A stretch of 64,000 nucleotides of DNA. Source: Thermococcus sp. 18S1 (lineage in GTDB: Archaea; Methanobacteriota_B; Thermococci; Thermococcales; Thermococcaceae). A program made the position numbers and the translations under genes. Under the pieces are notes generated by a model. It made no database searches and was not told where the DNA came from. It worked only from the letters and a program-made list of their open reading frames with translations. The DNA lies in NCBI RefSeq assembly GCF_012027645.1, contig NZ_SNUU01000001.1:1116001-1180000 (forward strand), in the 5' to 3' direction. Numbering within the stretch: position 1 is the first letter of the stretch; every line of letters starts with the position of its first letter. Positions 18,052 to 26,641 of the stretch are shown here, in pieces.

Positions 18052-18507
18052 ATGGCAAAGATAAGGGCGCATCACATCAGGATTACCACGTTCATCCACG
18101 CCACCGAGGACGAGGACAAGGTTCTCGAGGCGATAGCGACCTTCATCCCCGAGGAGATAGACGACGAGGATGTCATCTTCGACATAGACGAGACCACGGG
18201 CTTCTTCGGCAACCCCATCAAGGTCGTCAACGTCGAAATCAAGCGGAGCAAGGCTGTTAGGATGTTCATAGACTACTTCAAGGGGCTCCTGAGCGAGGGG
18301 GACAGGCGCTACCTCCTGGACCACCTTGATGAGAAGGTCGATGAGGAGGGAACCTTCTACGTCCGCTTCAACAAGCAGAAGGCCTACCTCGGCGAGCCGG
18401 AGATAGACGAGGGGCCGGACGTGGTGCAGGTCAGGATAAAGGTCAAGGCCTTCCCGATGAAGAAGGAAGCCGTTGTGAAAGCCGTGAGGGAGTGGCTGGA
18501 GGAATGA
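18052..18507 (+). CDS. RNA-binding protein, COG1325 (predicted exosome/ribosome-associated)
   Basis: This protein of 151 residues is of the archaeal COG1325 type, predicted to bind RNA and found beside L15e, exosome or RNase P genes in euryarchaea. It starts 'MAKIRAHHIRITTFIHATED' and has the internal 'DDEDVIFDIDETTGFFGNPIKVV' region (several acidic residues). The ATG at 18052 has a GGTGAG site; the open frame upstream to 17989 lies in the promoter and is not used. Its stop overlaps the start of the RNase P subunit (ATGA), so the two are translationally coupled. Confidence 0.8.
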   Translation: MAKIRAHHIRITTFIHATEDEDKVLEAIATFIPEEIDDEDVIFDIDETTGFFGNPIKVVNVEIKRSKAVRMFIDYFKGLLSEGDRRYLLDHLDEKVDEEGTFYVRFNKQKAYLGEPEIDEGPDVVQVRIKVKAFPMKKEAVVKAVREWLEE

Positions 18508-19214
18508 GCGTCGGGACGCCCCTTGAGGATGGGGAGGAGGTATCCTTCTCCCGCGACTATTTTGTTGAGATGGACGTGAGGAGCGAGGAAGCCCACGCGC
18601 TGGCCAGCGAGTGGTTTGATGAGGTCGTCTTCACGAAGAAGCTCGTTCTCGATGGTCTCCCTGACTGGGGCGAGCTCAAGGATGAGCTCAGGCTCCTCCG
18701 TGAGCGGTATGAGAATGTCGCCCTCCTGCTCGTTACAAGCAGGCCGGGTCTGATAAAGGAGGTAAAGAGGAGGAACCTCCGTGCCCTTCTCTACGTTCAG
18801 GGCGGCGATATGAGGGTGAACCGTCTCGCCATTGAGAACGGTGTTGATGCCCTCATAAGCCCCTGGTTCGGGAGAAAGGATCCGGGATTTGACCACACCC
18901 TCGCGGGAATGGCCGCCAGGAGGGGAGTCGCCATAGGGTTCTCCCTGGCGCCCCTGCTCTCCGCGGGCCCCTACGAGAGGGTTCAGATACTCCGCTTTAT
19001 GACGAAGACCTGGCAGCTGGTGGACAAATACGGCGTGCCGAGGTTCATCACGAGCTCCGCGGAGACGAGGTGGGAGGTTCGCGGGCCCGGGGATCTGATG
19101 GGTCTCGGGAGAAACATAGGCATGGACGCCCCAAGGGCGAGGGCGAGCCTGAACTTCTATCCGAGGAGGCTTCTGGGGAAGCTCAGGGGCTCCACATCCA
19201 GTTCCCGTACCTGA
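18504..19214 (+). CDS. rnp3: Ribonuclease P protein component 3 (Rpp30)
   Basis: This 236-residue TIM-barrel-like protein is the Rpp30 subunit of archaeal RNase P, which matures the 5' ends of tRNAs. Family features are 'FVEMDVRSEEA', 'LLLVTSRPG', 'VDALISPW', 'DHTLAGMAARRGVAIGFSLAPLL' (read as two parts) and 'RFITSSAETRWEVRGPGDL'. The ATG at 18504 overlaps the preceding stop and lies after a GGAGG site. Its 3' end overlaps a small reverse-strand membrane protein gene by about 30 bases. Confidence 0.92.
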   Translation: MSVGTPLEDGEEVSFSRDYFVEMDVRSEEAHALASEWFDEVVFTKKLVLDGLPDWGELKDELRLLRERYENVALLLVTSRPGLIKEVKRRNLRALLYVQGGDMRVNRLAIENGVDALISPWFGRKDPGFDHTLAGMAARRGVAIGFSLAPLLSAGPYERVQILRFMTKTWQLVDKYGVPRFITSSAETRWEVRGPGDLMGLGRNIGMDAPRARASLNFYPRRLLGKLRGSTSSSRT

Positions 19215-19296
19215 GAACGAGGAATGCAATCCCGACCCCGAGAACCATAAGGATCATCAGAATCGCGGCCAGTTTTTTCTTATCCTGAACGTCCAT
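19183..19296 (-). CDS. 37-residue single-helix membrane protein
   Basis: This is a 37-codon gene with the start 'MDVQDKKKLAAILMILMVLG', one membrane helix (about residues 9-28) and a short tail ending GNWMWSP. An AAGGTGAT ribosome site stands five bases before the ATG and TTTATAAC (about 19330) is a TATA box at the right distance, so expression is plausible despite the small size. It overlaps the end of rnp3 on the opposite strand. The family is not recognised. Confidence 0.5.
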   Translation of the reverse strand: MDVQDKKKLAAILMILMVLGVGIAFLVLRYGNWMWSP

Positions 19297-19362
19297 CGTA
19301 TCACCTTCTATTGGGTTGGCCGTTGAGTTATAAAAACCTTCCTAACGGTTCGAAGTGCCCCC

Positions 19363-20022
19363 TCAACCGCTCCGAATCCGGGCGAATTCCTCCACCGCCT
19401 CGCAGTTCCCCCGCGCAGAAACCACCGCAACGCCCTCTCCCAAAACGTCTCTCTCAGCTATATAGACGCACCGGCGTCCCTTCCGCAGGAGCGTCGCGCG
19501 TGGGGTTTGATTCCCTGCTACCGGCTCGTACCCCGATTTCTCCGCCCTTTCGACGGCGGCCAGATAAGCGCTGTCCGCTTCCTCTGTGGGAACATCCAGA
19601 ACAACAACGCGCCCGGTTATCGGAAGCCTTACCCACGTCTTCTCCCACGCCATGCCTGAGACATGGATAACCCCGGATTCGGTGAGGTAATAGCAGGAAT
19701 ATGCAACGTCCGCGCTCCCGTTAAGAGGCCAGGGGTTTTCCTCGGGCTTCCAGCACCCCGTGGCAAAGTGGAGGCCGAACTCGACGTTCGGCCCCGTGAC
19801 GGGCGGGGGCGTCAGGATAACCATCAGGACGAGCGAGATTATCAAAAACGGTGCCAGCCGGAGGGGCCTTTTGCTGTAGTAGTCCCTGAAAACCGCCGGA
19901 GGTATGATAACCGCGGAGATAAAGAGGAGGACTCCGAGGAAGTGGTTGAGCTGGAGAAGTATCCACGCGAGGAAAGAGAGCAACGCCGAGATGGCGATGG
20001 AGACAGCCAGTTTGCCCGCCAT
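19363..20022 (-). CDS. Membrane protein of unknown function with extracellular domain
   Basis: This 219-residue protein has three hydrophobic segments in the first 75 residues (around 5-22, 26-42 and 55-73), followed by a domain of about 145 residues. That domain has four cysteines (TGCWKP, SCYYL, RRCVY, GNCEA) that could form two disulfides outside the cell. The ATG at 20022 has GGAGG three to four bases upstream; the upstream TTG at 20034 is not needed. CCTTATAAC near 20055 is its TATA box. I do not recognise the family. Confidence 0.7.
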   Translation of the reverse strand: MAGKLAVSIAISALLSFLAWILLQLNHFLGVLLFISAVIIPPAVFRDYYSKRPLRLAPFLIISLVLMVILTPPPVTGPNVEFGLHFATGCWKPEENPWPLNGSADVAYSCYYLTESGVIHVSGMAWEKTWVRLPITGRVVVLDVPTEEADSAYLAAVERAEKSGYEPVAGNQTPRATLLRKGRRCVYIAERDVLGEGVAVVSARGNCEAVEEFARIRSG

Positions 20023-20138
20023 GTTCCTCCACAACCTCTACGTCGTGGAGGGTTATAAGGTTTACAATCGCTTCAAATTATTCTGAAGTGTTTCCACAAG
20101 GGTTATTAGTGCCGGGCCCGTAGTTCCTCCGATGGGCA

Positions 20139-21140
20139 ATGCTCCGGCTGGAAATCTACTGCGACGAGGGCGAGGGTGGGAAGGTCAGGGATGTTCTGAC
20201 CAAGTGGAGTCTTCAGTTCTACGCCGAGGAAGTGCAGAGCAATGAGCATCGGGTGCTCAAATTCACCGTCCTCGTGCCGGATTTCGTGATTAACGACGTC
20301 GTCGATGAGCTGATGAAGGCTGTTGACCTGCGGAAGGGACATTCATCGATAACCTGGGCTCCCGTCAGCGGGAAGTCCGTGAAGTACGCCAATTCCGTCA
20401 AATCGCTCAAAAAGTTCAAGCGCCGCTGGACCCTGGCGGCCATAGAGGGGCTCATCGAGAACGCCAACAACCAGGCCCAGGTCGACCCTATTCAGCTCAC
20501 CCTCGGCGCCGTTGCCTCGATTATAGCCCTCTTCGGCCTCATCAACGACAGCATAGTGATGATAATCTCTGCCATGCTCCTCTCGCCGATCCTCGGCCCG
20601 CTCTACGGCTTCTCCCTCAACATCGTCATGGGCAAGGGCAGGGATGCCCTCGATGCCGTTTCCTCCATTCTCAAACTCCTCGGCGTCATATTCCTGTCTG
20701 CCCTCCTTGTATCCCTGGCCCTCAGGTTTGCGGGCTCAATGCCTCCCGAACCAACCCACGAGATACTGCTGAGAGGCCAGTCGGGCCTGGTTTACATACT
20801 CCTCGCGATAATCCTCGGCTACGCGGGGATAGTCGCCATAGTGAGCAGAATCCCCGAGATTCTCGCGGGGGTTTCAATCGCCGCCGCACTGGTTCCGCCG
20901 ACGACCGTCGTGGGAATATCCCTCGCGATGGGCTGGTGGGACGTTTTTGCCGGCTCCCTTGCCCTAACCGTCGAGAACGTCCTCGGCCTTCTCAGCGGCT
21001 CTCTCCTCGGACTCTACGTCCTAAACGTCTCCCCCAGGAGCTACTACGAGAGGAGGGCTGCGAAGCTCTACACGAAGAGGACGATGCTGGTGCTGGCGGT
21101 TATGCTAGCTGCCCTCGTCCTTGTGGAGCTCCTCAGCTAG
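20139..21140 (+). CDS. DUF389 (TIGR00341 family) membrane protein
   Basis: This 333-residue protein has a soluble N-terminal ACT-like region (about 1-95), then 'QVDPIQLTLGAVASIIALFGL' (shown in part) and about six membrane helices. Family signatures are 'SAMLLSPILGPLYGF' and 'GVSIAAALVPPTTVVGI'. DUF389 proteins are widespread and of unknown function. It is transcribed divergently from the preceding membrane protein and its stop overlaps the convergent neighbour's stop by four bases. The start region lacks a strong ribosome site. Confidence 0.85.
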   Translation: MLRLEIYCDEGEGGKVRDVLTKWSLQFYAEEVQSNEHRVLKFTVLVPDFVINDVVDELMKAVDLRKGHSSITWAPVSGKSVKYANSVKSLKKFKRRWTLAAIEGLIENANNQAQVDPIQLTLGAVASIIALFGLINDSIVMIISAMLLSPILGPLYGFSLNIVMGKGRDALDAVSSILKLLGVIFLSALLVSLALRFAGSMPPEPTHEILLRGQSGLVYILLAIILGYAGIVAIVSRIPEILAGVSIAAALVPPTTVVGISLAMGWWDVFAGSLALTVENVLGLLSGSLLGLYVLNVSPRSYYERRAAKLYTKRTMLVLAVMLAALVLVELLS

Positions 21141-21583
21141 GCCACTTCCGTCTGCTCATAGACTGGCTTCCCCTGCCTGTGCTTCACCAGGAGCCCGTAG
21201 AAGAACTCCTTGAGGTCGGGTCCCATCTCATCGTCCATGAGCAGGTCGGCCCTGCCGGAATACTCTTTCTCCGCCCTCGTTATCAGGAGGGCTATGGCCG
21301 GCGTCAGCTGTCCCAGGATAATTTTAACGAGCTCCGGATAGGCGTCTTCGTCTATCTCCTCGTCCGCCTCCATGCCGAGGTACACCACGAAGCCCTTCAT
21401 CTGGACGGCGAGGACGAACTCGTTCTCGCTCAGCTCGAAGAAGGAGAAGTTGTAGCCCTTCGAGTCGGTCCTCGCGAGAAGGACGCCCCTTATTGAAACC
21501 GTCACGGGCTCCTCCTCGATCTCGAACACCAGGTCCCTGGCCAGCTCCCTCTGGGCTATTGCGTAGAGTTCCTCCATCGTCAT
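21137..21583 (-). CDS. Conserved hypothetical protein, 148 residues
   Basis: This is an acidic cytoplasmic protein, starting '[18 protein letters not shown]', with no membrane segment and no motif that I recognise. The central part alternates short hydrophobic strands ('[19 protein letters not shown]', '[15 protein letters not shown]'), followed by a helical C-terminus. The pattern resembles a type III secretion chaperone-like or YbjN-like alpha/beta fold, but that is only an impression. The frame runs open much further upstream, but AGGTAG before 21583 marks the likely start and the upstream part overlaps nikR on the other strand. Confidence 0.7.
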   Translation of the reverse strand: MTMEELYAIAQRELARDLVFEIEEEPVTVSIRGVLLARTDSKGYNFSFFELSENEFVLAVQMKGFVVYLGMEADEEIDEDAYPELVKIILGQLTPAIALLITRAEKEYSGRADLLMDDEMGPDLKEFFYGLLVKHRQGKPVYEQTEVA

Positions 21584-21664
21584 GGGGCTACCTTCTCGGG
21601 CCTGAATAAAAGGCTTTCGCGTCACGTTTTTAACGAGGACACCCAAAGGAATTACGGTGGTGTC

Positions 21665-22081
21665 ATGAGGATCACTCGCTTTGGCGTCTCCGTTCCCGAC
21701 GAGCTGCTCGAAAGGTTCGACCGTATAATCGAGGAGAAGGGCTACGTGAACAGGAGTGAGGCAATAAGGGACATGATGAGGGACTTCATAGTCCGGTACG
21801 AGTGGGAGCAGGGTGAGGGTGAGGTCGCAGGCACGATAACCATGCTCTACAACCACGACGAGGCGGAGGTTGTCAAGGAACTGCTCGACCTCCAGCACGA
21901 CTATCTGAACGAGATAATCTCCAGCATTCACGTTCACATGGACGAGCACAACTGCCTCGAGGTCATCATAGTTAAGGGTAAGGCCAACAGGATAAAGGAG
22001 ATAGCAGACAGACTGCTGAGCCTCAAGGGTGTGAAGCACGGCAAGCTGGTGATGACGGGGACAGGGAAGGAGCTGGTTTAA
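21665..22081 (+). CDS. nikR: Nickel-responsive transcriptional regulator NikR
   Basis: This 138-residue protein has an N-terminal ribbon-helix-helix DNA-binding domain ('[18 protein letters not shown]') and a C-terminal ACT-like nickel-binding domain. The nickel ligands are present: H78, H89, H91 and C97 within '[20 protein letters not shown]'. Nickel-loaded NikR represses nickel uptake genes, which are not in this window, so it acts in trans. The ATG has a GGTGGTG site and a TTTTTAAC TATA box precedes it. A small membrane protein gene follows 14 bases later. Confidence 0.95.
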   Translation: MRITRFGVSVPDELLERFDRIIEEKGYVNRSEAIRDMMRDFIVRYEWEQGEGEVAGTITMLYNHDEAEVVKELLDLQHDYLNEIISSIHVHMDEHNCLEVIIVKGKANRIKEIADRLLSLKGVKHGKLVMTGTGKELV

Positions 22082-22095
22082 ATGGGGGCTTCGGG

Positions 22096-22506
22096 ATGAG
22101 GATATTGAGTTTTCTGACGTCTCTGATCGTCACTCTTTCCTTTGTTCTCCCCTGGCTCAGGCCTCCCTCCGGAGAGATGACGTTCATCGCTATCTTCGAT
22201 CAGGTTCTGACCACCCCCCACGGCTTTGAGGGCGTTTTCTGGTGGCTCAACCCCGCCAGCACGGGCTCGATACTGACCTTTGTGGTCTTCTTTGCGGGGC
22301 TGTTCCTTGTGCTCCTGGGTGTCTTCTTTGGAATACTCGGCGGAAGGCTCGGTCCTGGTGTTGGACTTGTCGGGATGTTCCTCTTCACCGCCGTGGCGTG
22401 GTACGTGTACGGTGAGGGATTCGTGGATATAATCGGGGAGGGCTACCTCCTGGGACTCGGCGGCTTCGTTGCGGGGTTTGTTCTCAGCGGGGGCAAGTAC
22501 CTCTAG
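22096..22506 (+). CDS. Four-helix membrane protein, unknown function
   Basis: This 136-residue hydrophobic protein has four predicted helices (around residues 4-22, 56-78, 86-104 and 112-131) and one soluble loop rich in Phe and Trp between the first two. No transport or enzymatic motif is visible. It follows nikR closely on the same strand, so the two may share a transcript; a nickel link is speculative. Its stop overlaps that of the convergent rqcH-like gene. Confidence 0.7.
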   Translation: MRILSFLTSLIVTLSFVLPWLRPPSGEMTFIAIFDQVLTTPHGFEGVFWWLNPASTGSILTFVVFFAGLFLVLLGVFFGILGGRLGPGVGLVGMFLFTAVAWYVYGEGFVDIIGEGYLLGLGGFVAGFVLSGGKYL

Positions 22507-24455
22507 CCCACAACCTCGACCACATCGCCGTTCCCCGGTGGCAGGGCTGACATGATGTCCTCCTCCCTGACCTTGTAGCCCCACTTTTCGAGGATGCCCT
22601 TTATCTTCTTCACCAGCTCGCTCTTCCTGAGCTGACCGGGGCGGACCACGATGTATCTGTTCGTGTGGGCCTTTATTGCATCGACCGGGGCGCAGACGAC
22701 GAAGTCCTCCCCCTCGTAGTTGATTACGCCGACGGCAAGCTTGAGCGGAAGCCCGTGGAGCCAGTTCCTCTTGCCGTAGACCATGAAGGCCCCCTTGCCC
22801 AGGTACTCGCCGCTGGGCGTCTGCTTGGTGACCTGGTCCGGATGCGCCCAGTATGCGTCCTCGCTGTAAACACCCCTGCTCCATGCCTTGCTCATCGAAA
22901 CCGCGAACTGACAGGCCTCGAAGATGGTTTTTTCTCCCGCTTTCCCCCCGTCCTTGATGACGACGTGCGGGGCGCCGTAAACGTCTGCGTGGCAGTAGAG
23001 GTCGTTATCGTCCATGTGCCTCTTTATGAGAATCTCGTTGGTGCCGGCGTCTTTGCCGGCCAGAACAAGGAAGCCCTCGCTCGAGACGAACCAGCGGAAC
23101 TTCTCGAACCACTTCTTCTTTCTCCTCTCTATCCTCTTAACGCTGAGTTCCTTCTTAAGCTCCTCCTCGATGAGCCTCTCTACCTCGTCCAGCTTCCTCT
23201 TCGTGTCCTCGTAGGCCTTAAGCGCCCCCTCGTGCTTGTGCCTGAACTTCTTGGCCTTCTCGTAGTAGAGCTCGGCGTTCTCGCCTATGCTCCTGTTGAG
23301 GTACAGCCTGACCTTCTTCCCCTCAAGCTCTATCGTCACGGCCTTTTCCTTCGGGTCGGTTCCCTTTACCATGAGCGCGACCCTGTTGCCGGCCTTCTTG
23401 CCCTCTTCTATCCTCTTCTTGAACTCATCCCAGCCGAGTGTCTCCGTGGCTTTCCTGAACTCCTCCAAAAGCCTCTCTATGAGGGAGTAGTTCGCGTAGA
23501 TCAGGTCTCCTATTTCCTGGTTGGCCTTCGCACCCTCCTCGAAGCCCTTGAGCATCTCCTCCTGCTTTTTGAGCGTCATGAGGAGTTGCCTCTTCTTGGC
23601 TTCGAGCCTCTTCGTCTGCTCGATCCTCGCCTTCTCAAGGGTTATCTTCCCAAAGTACTCGTCGAGAGCCTCGCTGAAGGTGGTAAAATAGCGCTTCTCG
23701 AACCCCTCGTAGATTCTCAGCTCTATCGGAACGACGTCGTGCATGTTCCCGTCCTTGAGGACTATGTTGGGTCTTGGTTCATCGTTGAACGTGTTCATCA
23801 TCGCCTCGTAGACCCTCAGCAGGTCGTCGTCGCTCAGCTCCTTGACAGGGGTCGTCTTGTCGAAGCCGGCCCTGATGGAAATCTCCTCTGCGTACATTCC
23901 GCCCATGTTGAGCTTCCTCGCGAGGGCGCGCACGAGCTCGAGCTCTTCATTCTCCCTCATCAGCTCGATGAACCTCTCCCGCGTTACCTCGAGCGGGTTC
24001 TCCCTGGCGGGGGGATACTGGTATTCCGCCTTCGGCATTATCCTTCTGTCCTTGTACTCCTCGTAGCGTAGCGCCGCAACGATTCTGTTCTCCCTGTCCA
24101 CGAGTATCACGTTTCCTCTCCGGAAGAGCTCGCCGACGAGGGTGTATTCCCCAACGCGGATCTTCACTATCCTGTCGAAGCCGTGCTGTTCTATCGCGTC
24201 TATGAACCCACCGCTGAGGTGCTTTCTGAGGAGCATGGTGAAGCTCGACGGCTGCTTCGGCGCCTCTTTCACGTACGTCGTTACATGGAAGCGCTTCCCA
24301 GCCTGGAGGATTAAATCCTGCCTCCCCTCCTTCGTCCTGAGCTTTATCCTGATCTCATCGCCATCGTGGTAAATCTTGTCAACGCGAGAGCCGACCAGGG
24401 ACTGCAGTTCCCTCACGATGTAGCGGATATCAACGCTGCTCATCTCTTCCTTCAT
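22503..24455 (-). CDS. rqcH: NEMF/RqcH family ribosome quality control protein
   Basis: This 650-residue protein has an N-terminal NFACT-N domain, the conserved Asp-Arg pair in 'HGFDRIVKIRVGEY' (about residue 96), helix-hairpin-helix and long coiled-coil segments (about 260-440), and a C-terminal NFACT-R domain ('LVLAGKDAGTNEILIKRHM', in part). RqcH/NEMF/Tae2 proteins bind stalled large ribosomal subunits and add C-terminal tails to trapped nascent chains. The frame opens at a GTG at 24470, but GGGGTGAG serves the ATG at 24455. It is divergent from the branching enzyme gene. Confidence 0.9.
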   Translation of the reverse strand: MKEEMSSVDIRYIVRELQSLVGSRVDKIYHDGDEIRIKLRTKEGRQDLILQAGKRFHVTTYVKEAPKQPSSFTMLLRKHLSGGFIDAIEQHGFDRIVKIRVGEYTLVGELFRRGNVILVDRENRIVAALRYEEYKDRRIMPKAEYQYPPARENPLEVTRERFIELMRENEELELVRALARKLNMGGMYAEEISIRAGFDKTTPVKELSDDDLLRVYEAMMNTFNDEPRPNIVLKDGNMHDVVPIELRIYEGFEKRYFTTFSEALDEYFGKITLEKARIEQTKRLEAKKRQLLMTLKKQEEMLKGFEEGAKANQEIGDLIYANYSLIERLLEEFRKATETLGWDEFKKRIEEGKKAGNRVALMVKGTDPKEKAVTIELEGKKVRLYLNRSIGENAELYYEKAKKFRHKHEGALKAYEDTKRKLDEVERLIEEELKKELSVKRIERRKKKWFEKFRWFVSSEGFLVLAGKDAGTNEILIKRHMDDNDLYCHADVYGAPHVVIKDGGKAGEKTIFEACQFAVSMSKAWSRGVYSEDAYWAHPDQVTKQTPSGEYLGKGAFMVYGKRNWLHGLPLKLAVGVINYEGEDFVVCAPVDAIKAHTNRYIVVRPGQLRKSELVKKIKGILEKWGYKVREEDIMSALPPGNGDVVEVVG

Positions 24456-24542
24456 CCTCTCACCCCTCACGGATTGTCCCTCTCCCCTTTAAACCTAACC
24501 TGTGTCCGTAATTGTTCACGGGCTCAACTCTGTTCTGGATAA

Positions 24543-24580
24543 GGTTAAATACTCCGAGTGTGATAACACTCTCGGTGATA
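24543..24580 (+). promoter_or_regulatory. Branching-enzyme promoter with TGM-like operator
   Basis: GGTTAAATA at 24543-24551 is the TATA box. Downstream, TAACAC TCTCG GTGATA (24564-24580) matches the Thermococcales glycolytic motif TATCAC-N5-GTGATA at 11 of 12 fixed positions. The operator lies at or just after the transcript start and overlaps the GGTGAT ribosome site, the position from which TrmBL1/Tgr represses sugar genes when maltodextrin is absent. Confidence 0.7.
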
Positions 24581-24584
24581 CAGA

Positions 24585-26576
24585 GTGAAAGGCCACTTCA
24601 CGTTCGTTCTCCACACCCACATTCCATACGTTCGAAAGCACGGAAAATGGCCCTTCGGGGAGGAATGGCTCTACGAGGCTATGAGTGAAACGTACCTGCC
24701 TCTTCTCATGGAGTTCGAGCGCCTCCGCTCCTCAGGGGTGAGGTTCCAGCTCGTGATTAACATAACCCCCGTCCTGGCCGAGCAGCTGGCCGATGACTAC
24801 ATCAAGGCCGAGTTCGAGAGGTATCTGACCAGGAAGATTGAGACCACGGAGGAAGACCTGAAATCGGGCAAGTACGACGAGAGGACAGTTAGGGCCTCCC
24901 TGAACCACTTCGGGAAGGTCTACAACTACTGGAAGGCCATAAACGGCGACATCGTGGGAAAGTTCCGCGAGTTCCAGGACGCGGGATACATAGAGGTGAT
25001 AACCTCCGCGGCAACGCACGGCTACCTGCCACTCCTCGGCAGGGACGAGGCGATAGCGGCCCAGCTCGCCAACGGGATAGCGACCTACGAGAAGCACTTC
25101 GGCAGGAGGCCGAGGGGAATATGGCTGCCCGAATGCGCCTACAGGCCGGCGGGAGAGTGGGAGCTGCCGGACGGGAGGAAGGTTGAGAGGCAGGGCATAG
25201 AAAAATTCCTGGAGGAGTTCGGCATCGAGTACTTCTTCGTTGAGAGCAACCTGATAGACGAGGGTCCGGTGACGAAGGGCTATGGCGAGATTCCGCTCTA
25301 CGAGGGAGAGAAGAGCACGCTGAGGCCCTACTGGATCAAGGGTTCTCGGGTGGCAGTCTTTGCCCGCAACAGGGAAACGGGCCACCAGGTCTGGAGCGCG
25401 CACTACGGCTATCCCGGCGACTTCTGGTACAGGGAGTTCCACAGGAAGGCCGAGAAGAGCGGCGGCCAGTACTGGCGTGTGACTGGCAAAAACGTTGAGC
25501 TCGGCGAGAAGGAGTTCTACAACCCCGAGAAAGCCATGGAGCGGGTCGAGGAGCATGCAAGACACTTCGTCTCGTTGGCGGAGAGGCTGCTGGGTGAGTT
25601 CGAGGAGAGGTTCGGGGAGAAGGGCATAATTGTTTCGCCCTACGACACGGAGCTCTTCGGCCACTGGTGGTTCGAGGGCGTCAAGTGGCTCGGAAGGGTT
25701 CTTGAGCTGATGGCGGAGAGGGGAATAGTCACCACAACGCTCTCCGCTTATCTCGACAACTACACCGGAGGGAGGTATGAGATTGAGCTCCCTGAGGGCT
25801 CGTGGGGGGCCAACGCGGACCACTCGACGTGGTGGAACGCGGAGACCGAGTGGACGTGGGAGCACGTCTACAGCGCCGAGGAGAGAATGGTGGCACTGGC
25901 GAGTGCGTACTACGGGAGGGATGGAACCGCCGACAGAATCCTTGAACAGCTTGCGAGGGAGTTGCTGATACTCGAGGCCAGCGACTGGCAGTTCCTCATA
26001 ACGACCGGCCAGGCGAGGGATTACGGGAAGAGGAGGATTCTGGTGCACAGCAGGGACTTCCACAGGCTGGCCAACGAGCTGGTGAGGTACGTTAAAACCG
26101 GGGACTTCGATGTTAAGCTCCTGGAGGAGCTCGAGGAAAGGGACAACGCGTTCAAACCAGTGGTTGTCGCTAGCTACGTGAGCGAGAATCCCCCCGATGT
26201 TCAGGAGTACGTGGAACCGCCCGAGGTTCCGCCCGAAAGGAGTGAAGAGCCAGCTGAACGGCCGAGGGAGGAGCTTCCGGAGAGGGCGTACGCCACGGAG
26301 GTCGTCAAGGAGATGGCCGTTAAGCCCCTCAGGAATGTGGGGGAGCTCAGCCCGGAGGAATCCAGAGAGCCTCGGGCGCGGGAGAAGCGGAAACCCGGCA
26401 GGGTCGAGAGCGACCTCCTGAGGATAAAGGGCATCGGGCCGAAAACGCTGGCAAAGCTTCAGCGTGCGGGGATCCACACGGTGGAAGACCTTAAAAACGC
26501 CGATCTTGAGGAGCTGGCCAAGAAAACGCGTATCTCACCCAAAAGGCTGAGGAAGTTTCTGGTCCAGATTTCCTGA
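24585..26576 (+). CDS. GH57 1,4-alpha-glucan branching enzyme
   Basis: This 663-residue enzyme introduces alpha-1,6 branches into alpha-glucan for glycogen storage. The GH57 start 'FVLHTHIPYVRKHGKWPFGE', the nucleophile Glu183 in 'WLPECAY' and the acid/base Asp354 in 'YDTELFGHWWFEG' are all in place. Catalysis occupies about residues 1-525. A Pro/Glu-rich linker follows (about 535-610), then a helix-hairpin-helix domain ('LLRIKGIGPKTLAKLQRAGI', 20 residues). The start is a GTG with GGTGAT six bases upstream. A TGM-like operator overlaps the start region. Confidence 0.93.
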   Translation: MKGHFTFVLHTHIPYVRKHGKWPFGEEWLYEAMSETYLPLLMEFERLRSSGVRFQLVINITPVLAEQLADDYIKAEFERYLTRKIETTEEDLKSGKYDERTVRASLNHFGKVYNYWKAINGDIVGKFREFQDAGYIEVITSAATHGYLPLLGRDEAIAAQLANGIATYEKHFGRRPRGIWLPECAYRPAGEWELPDGRKVERQGIEKFLEEFGIEYFFVESNLIDEGPVTKGYGEIPLYEGEKSTLRPYWIKGSRVAVFARNRETGHQVWSAHYGYPGDFWYREFHRKAEKSGGQYWRVTGKNVELGEKEFYNPEKAMERVEEHARHFVSLAERLLGEFEERFGEKGIIVSPYDTELFGHWWFEGVKWLGRVLELMAERGIVTTTLSAYLDNYTGGRYEIELPEGSWGANADHSTWWNAETEWTWEHVYSAEERMVALASAYYGRDGTADRILEQLARELLILEASDWQFLITTGQARDYGKRRILVHSRDFHRLANELVRYVKTGDFDVKLLEELEERDNAFKPVVVASYVSENPPDVQEYVEPPEVPPERSEEPAERPREELPERAYATEVVKEMAVKPLRNVGELSPEESREPRAREKRKPGRVESDLLRIKGIGPKTLAKLQRAGIHTVEDLKNADLEELAKKTRISPKRLRKFLVQIS

Positions 26577-26612
26577 ATTTTCCTTTTGTTTCGTTTCGAA
26601 AGTCTTTTCTGA
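26577..26612 (+). terminator. T-rich tract after the branching enzyme gene
   Basis: Bases after the stop run ATTTTCCTTTTGTTTCG and continue with a second TCTTTTCT tract. Archaeal termination uses such U-rich stretches without a stem. No hairpin is seen. Confidence 0.3.
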
Positions 26613-26641
26613 AGTTTTGACAAACTATCTATGTGGTTGCC

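Noticed and set aside
20073-20090. CTTCA/TGAAG inverted repeat between the divergent genes at 20.0 and 20.1 kb
   Set aside because: Only five pairs with an eight-base centre; expected by chance in AT-rich promoter DNA.
21137-22039. Reverse-strand open frame of 300 codons covering nikR
   Set aside because: Only the downstream 149 codons (from 21583) have a ribosome site; the upstream part is antisense to nikR and is an open shadow of GC-rich coding DNA.
22665-24071. Forward open frame of 468 codons opposite the rqcH-like gene
   Set aside because: Antisense shadow; the composition is the codon complement of the reverse gene.
24732-26477. Reverse open frame of 581 codons opposite the branching enzyme
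   Set aside because: Shadow frame of a GC-rich gene; no promoter or motif, and the forward gene has both catalytic residues.
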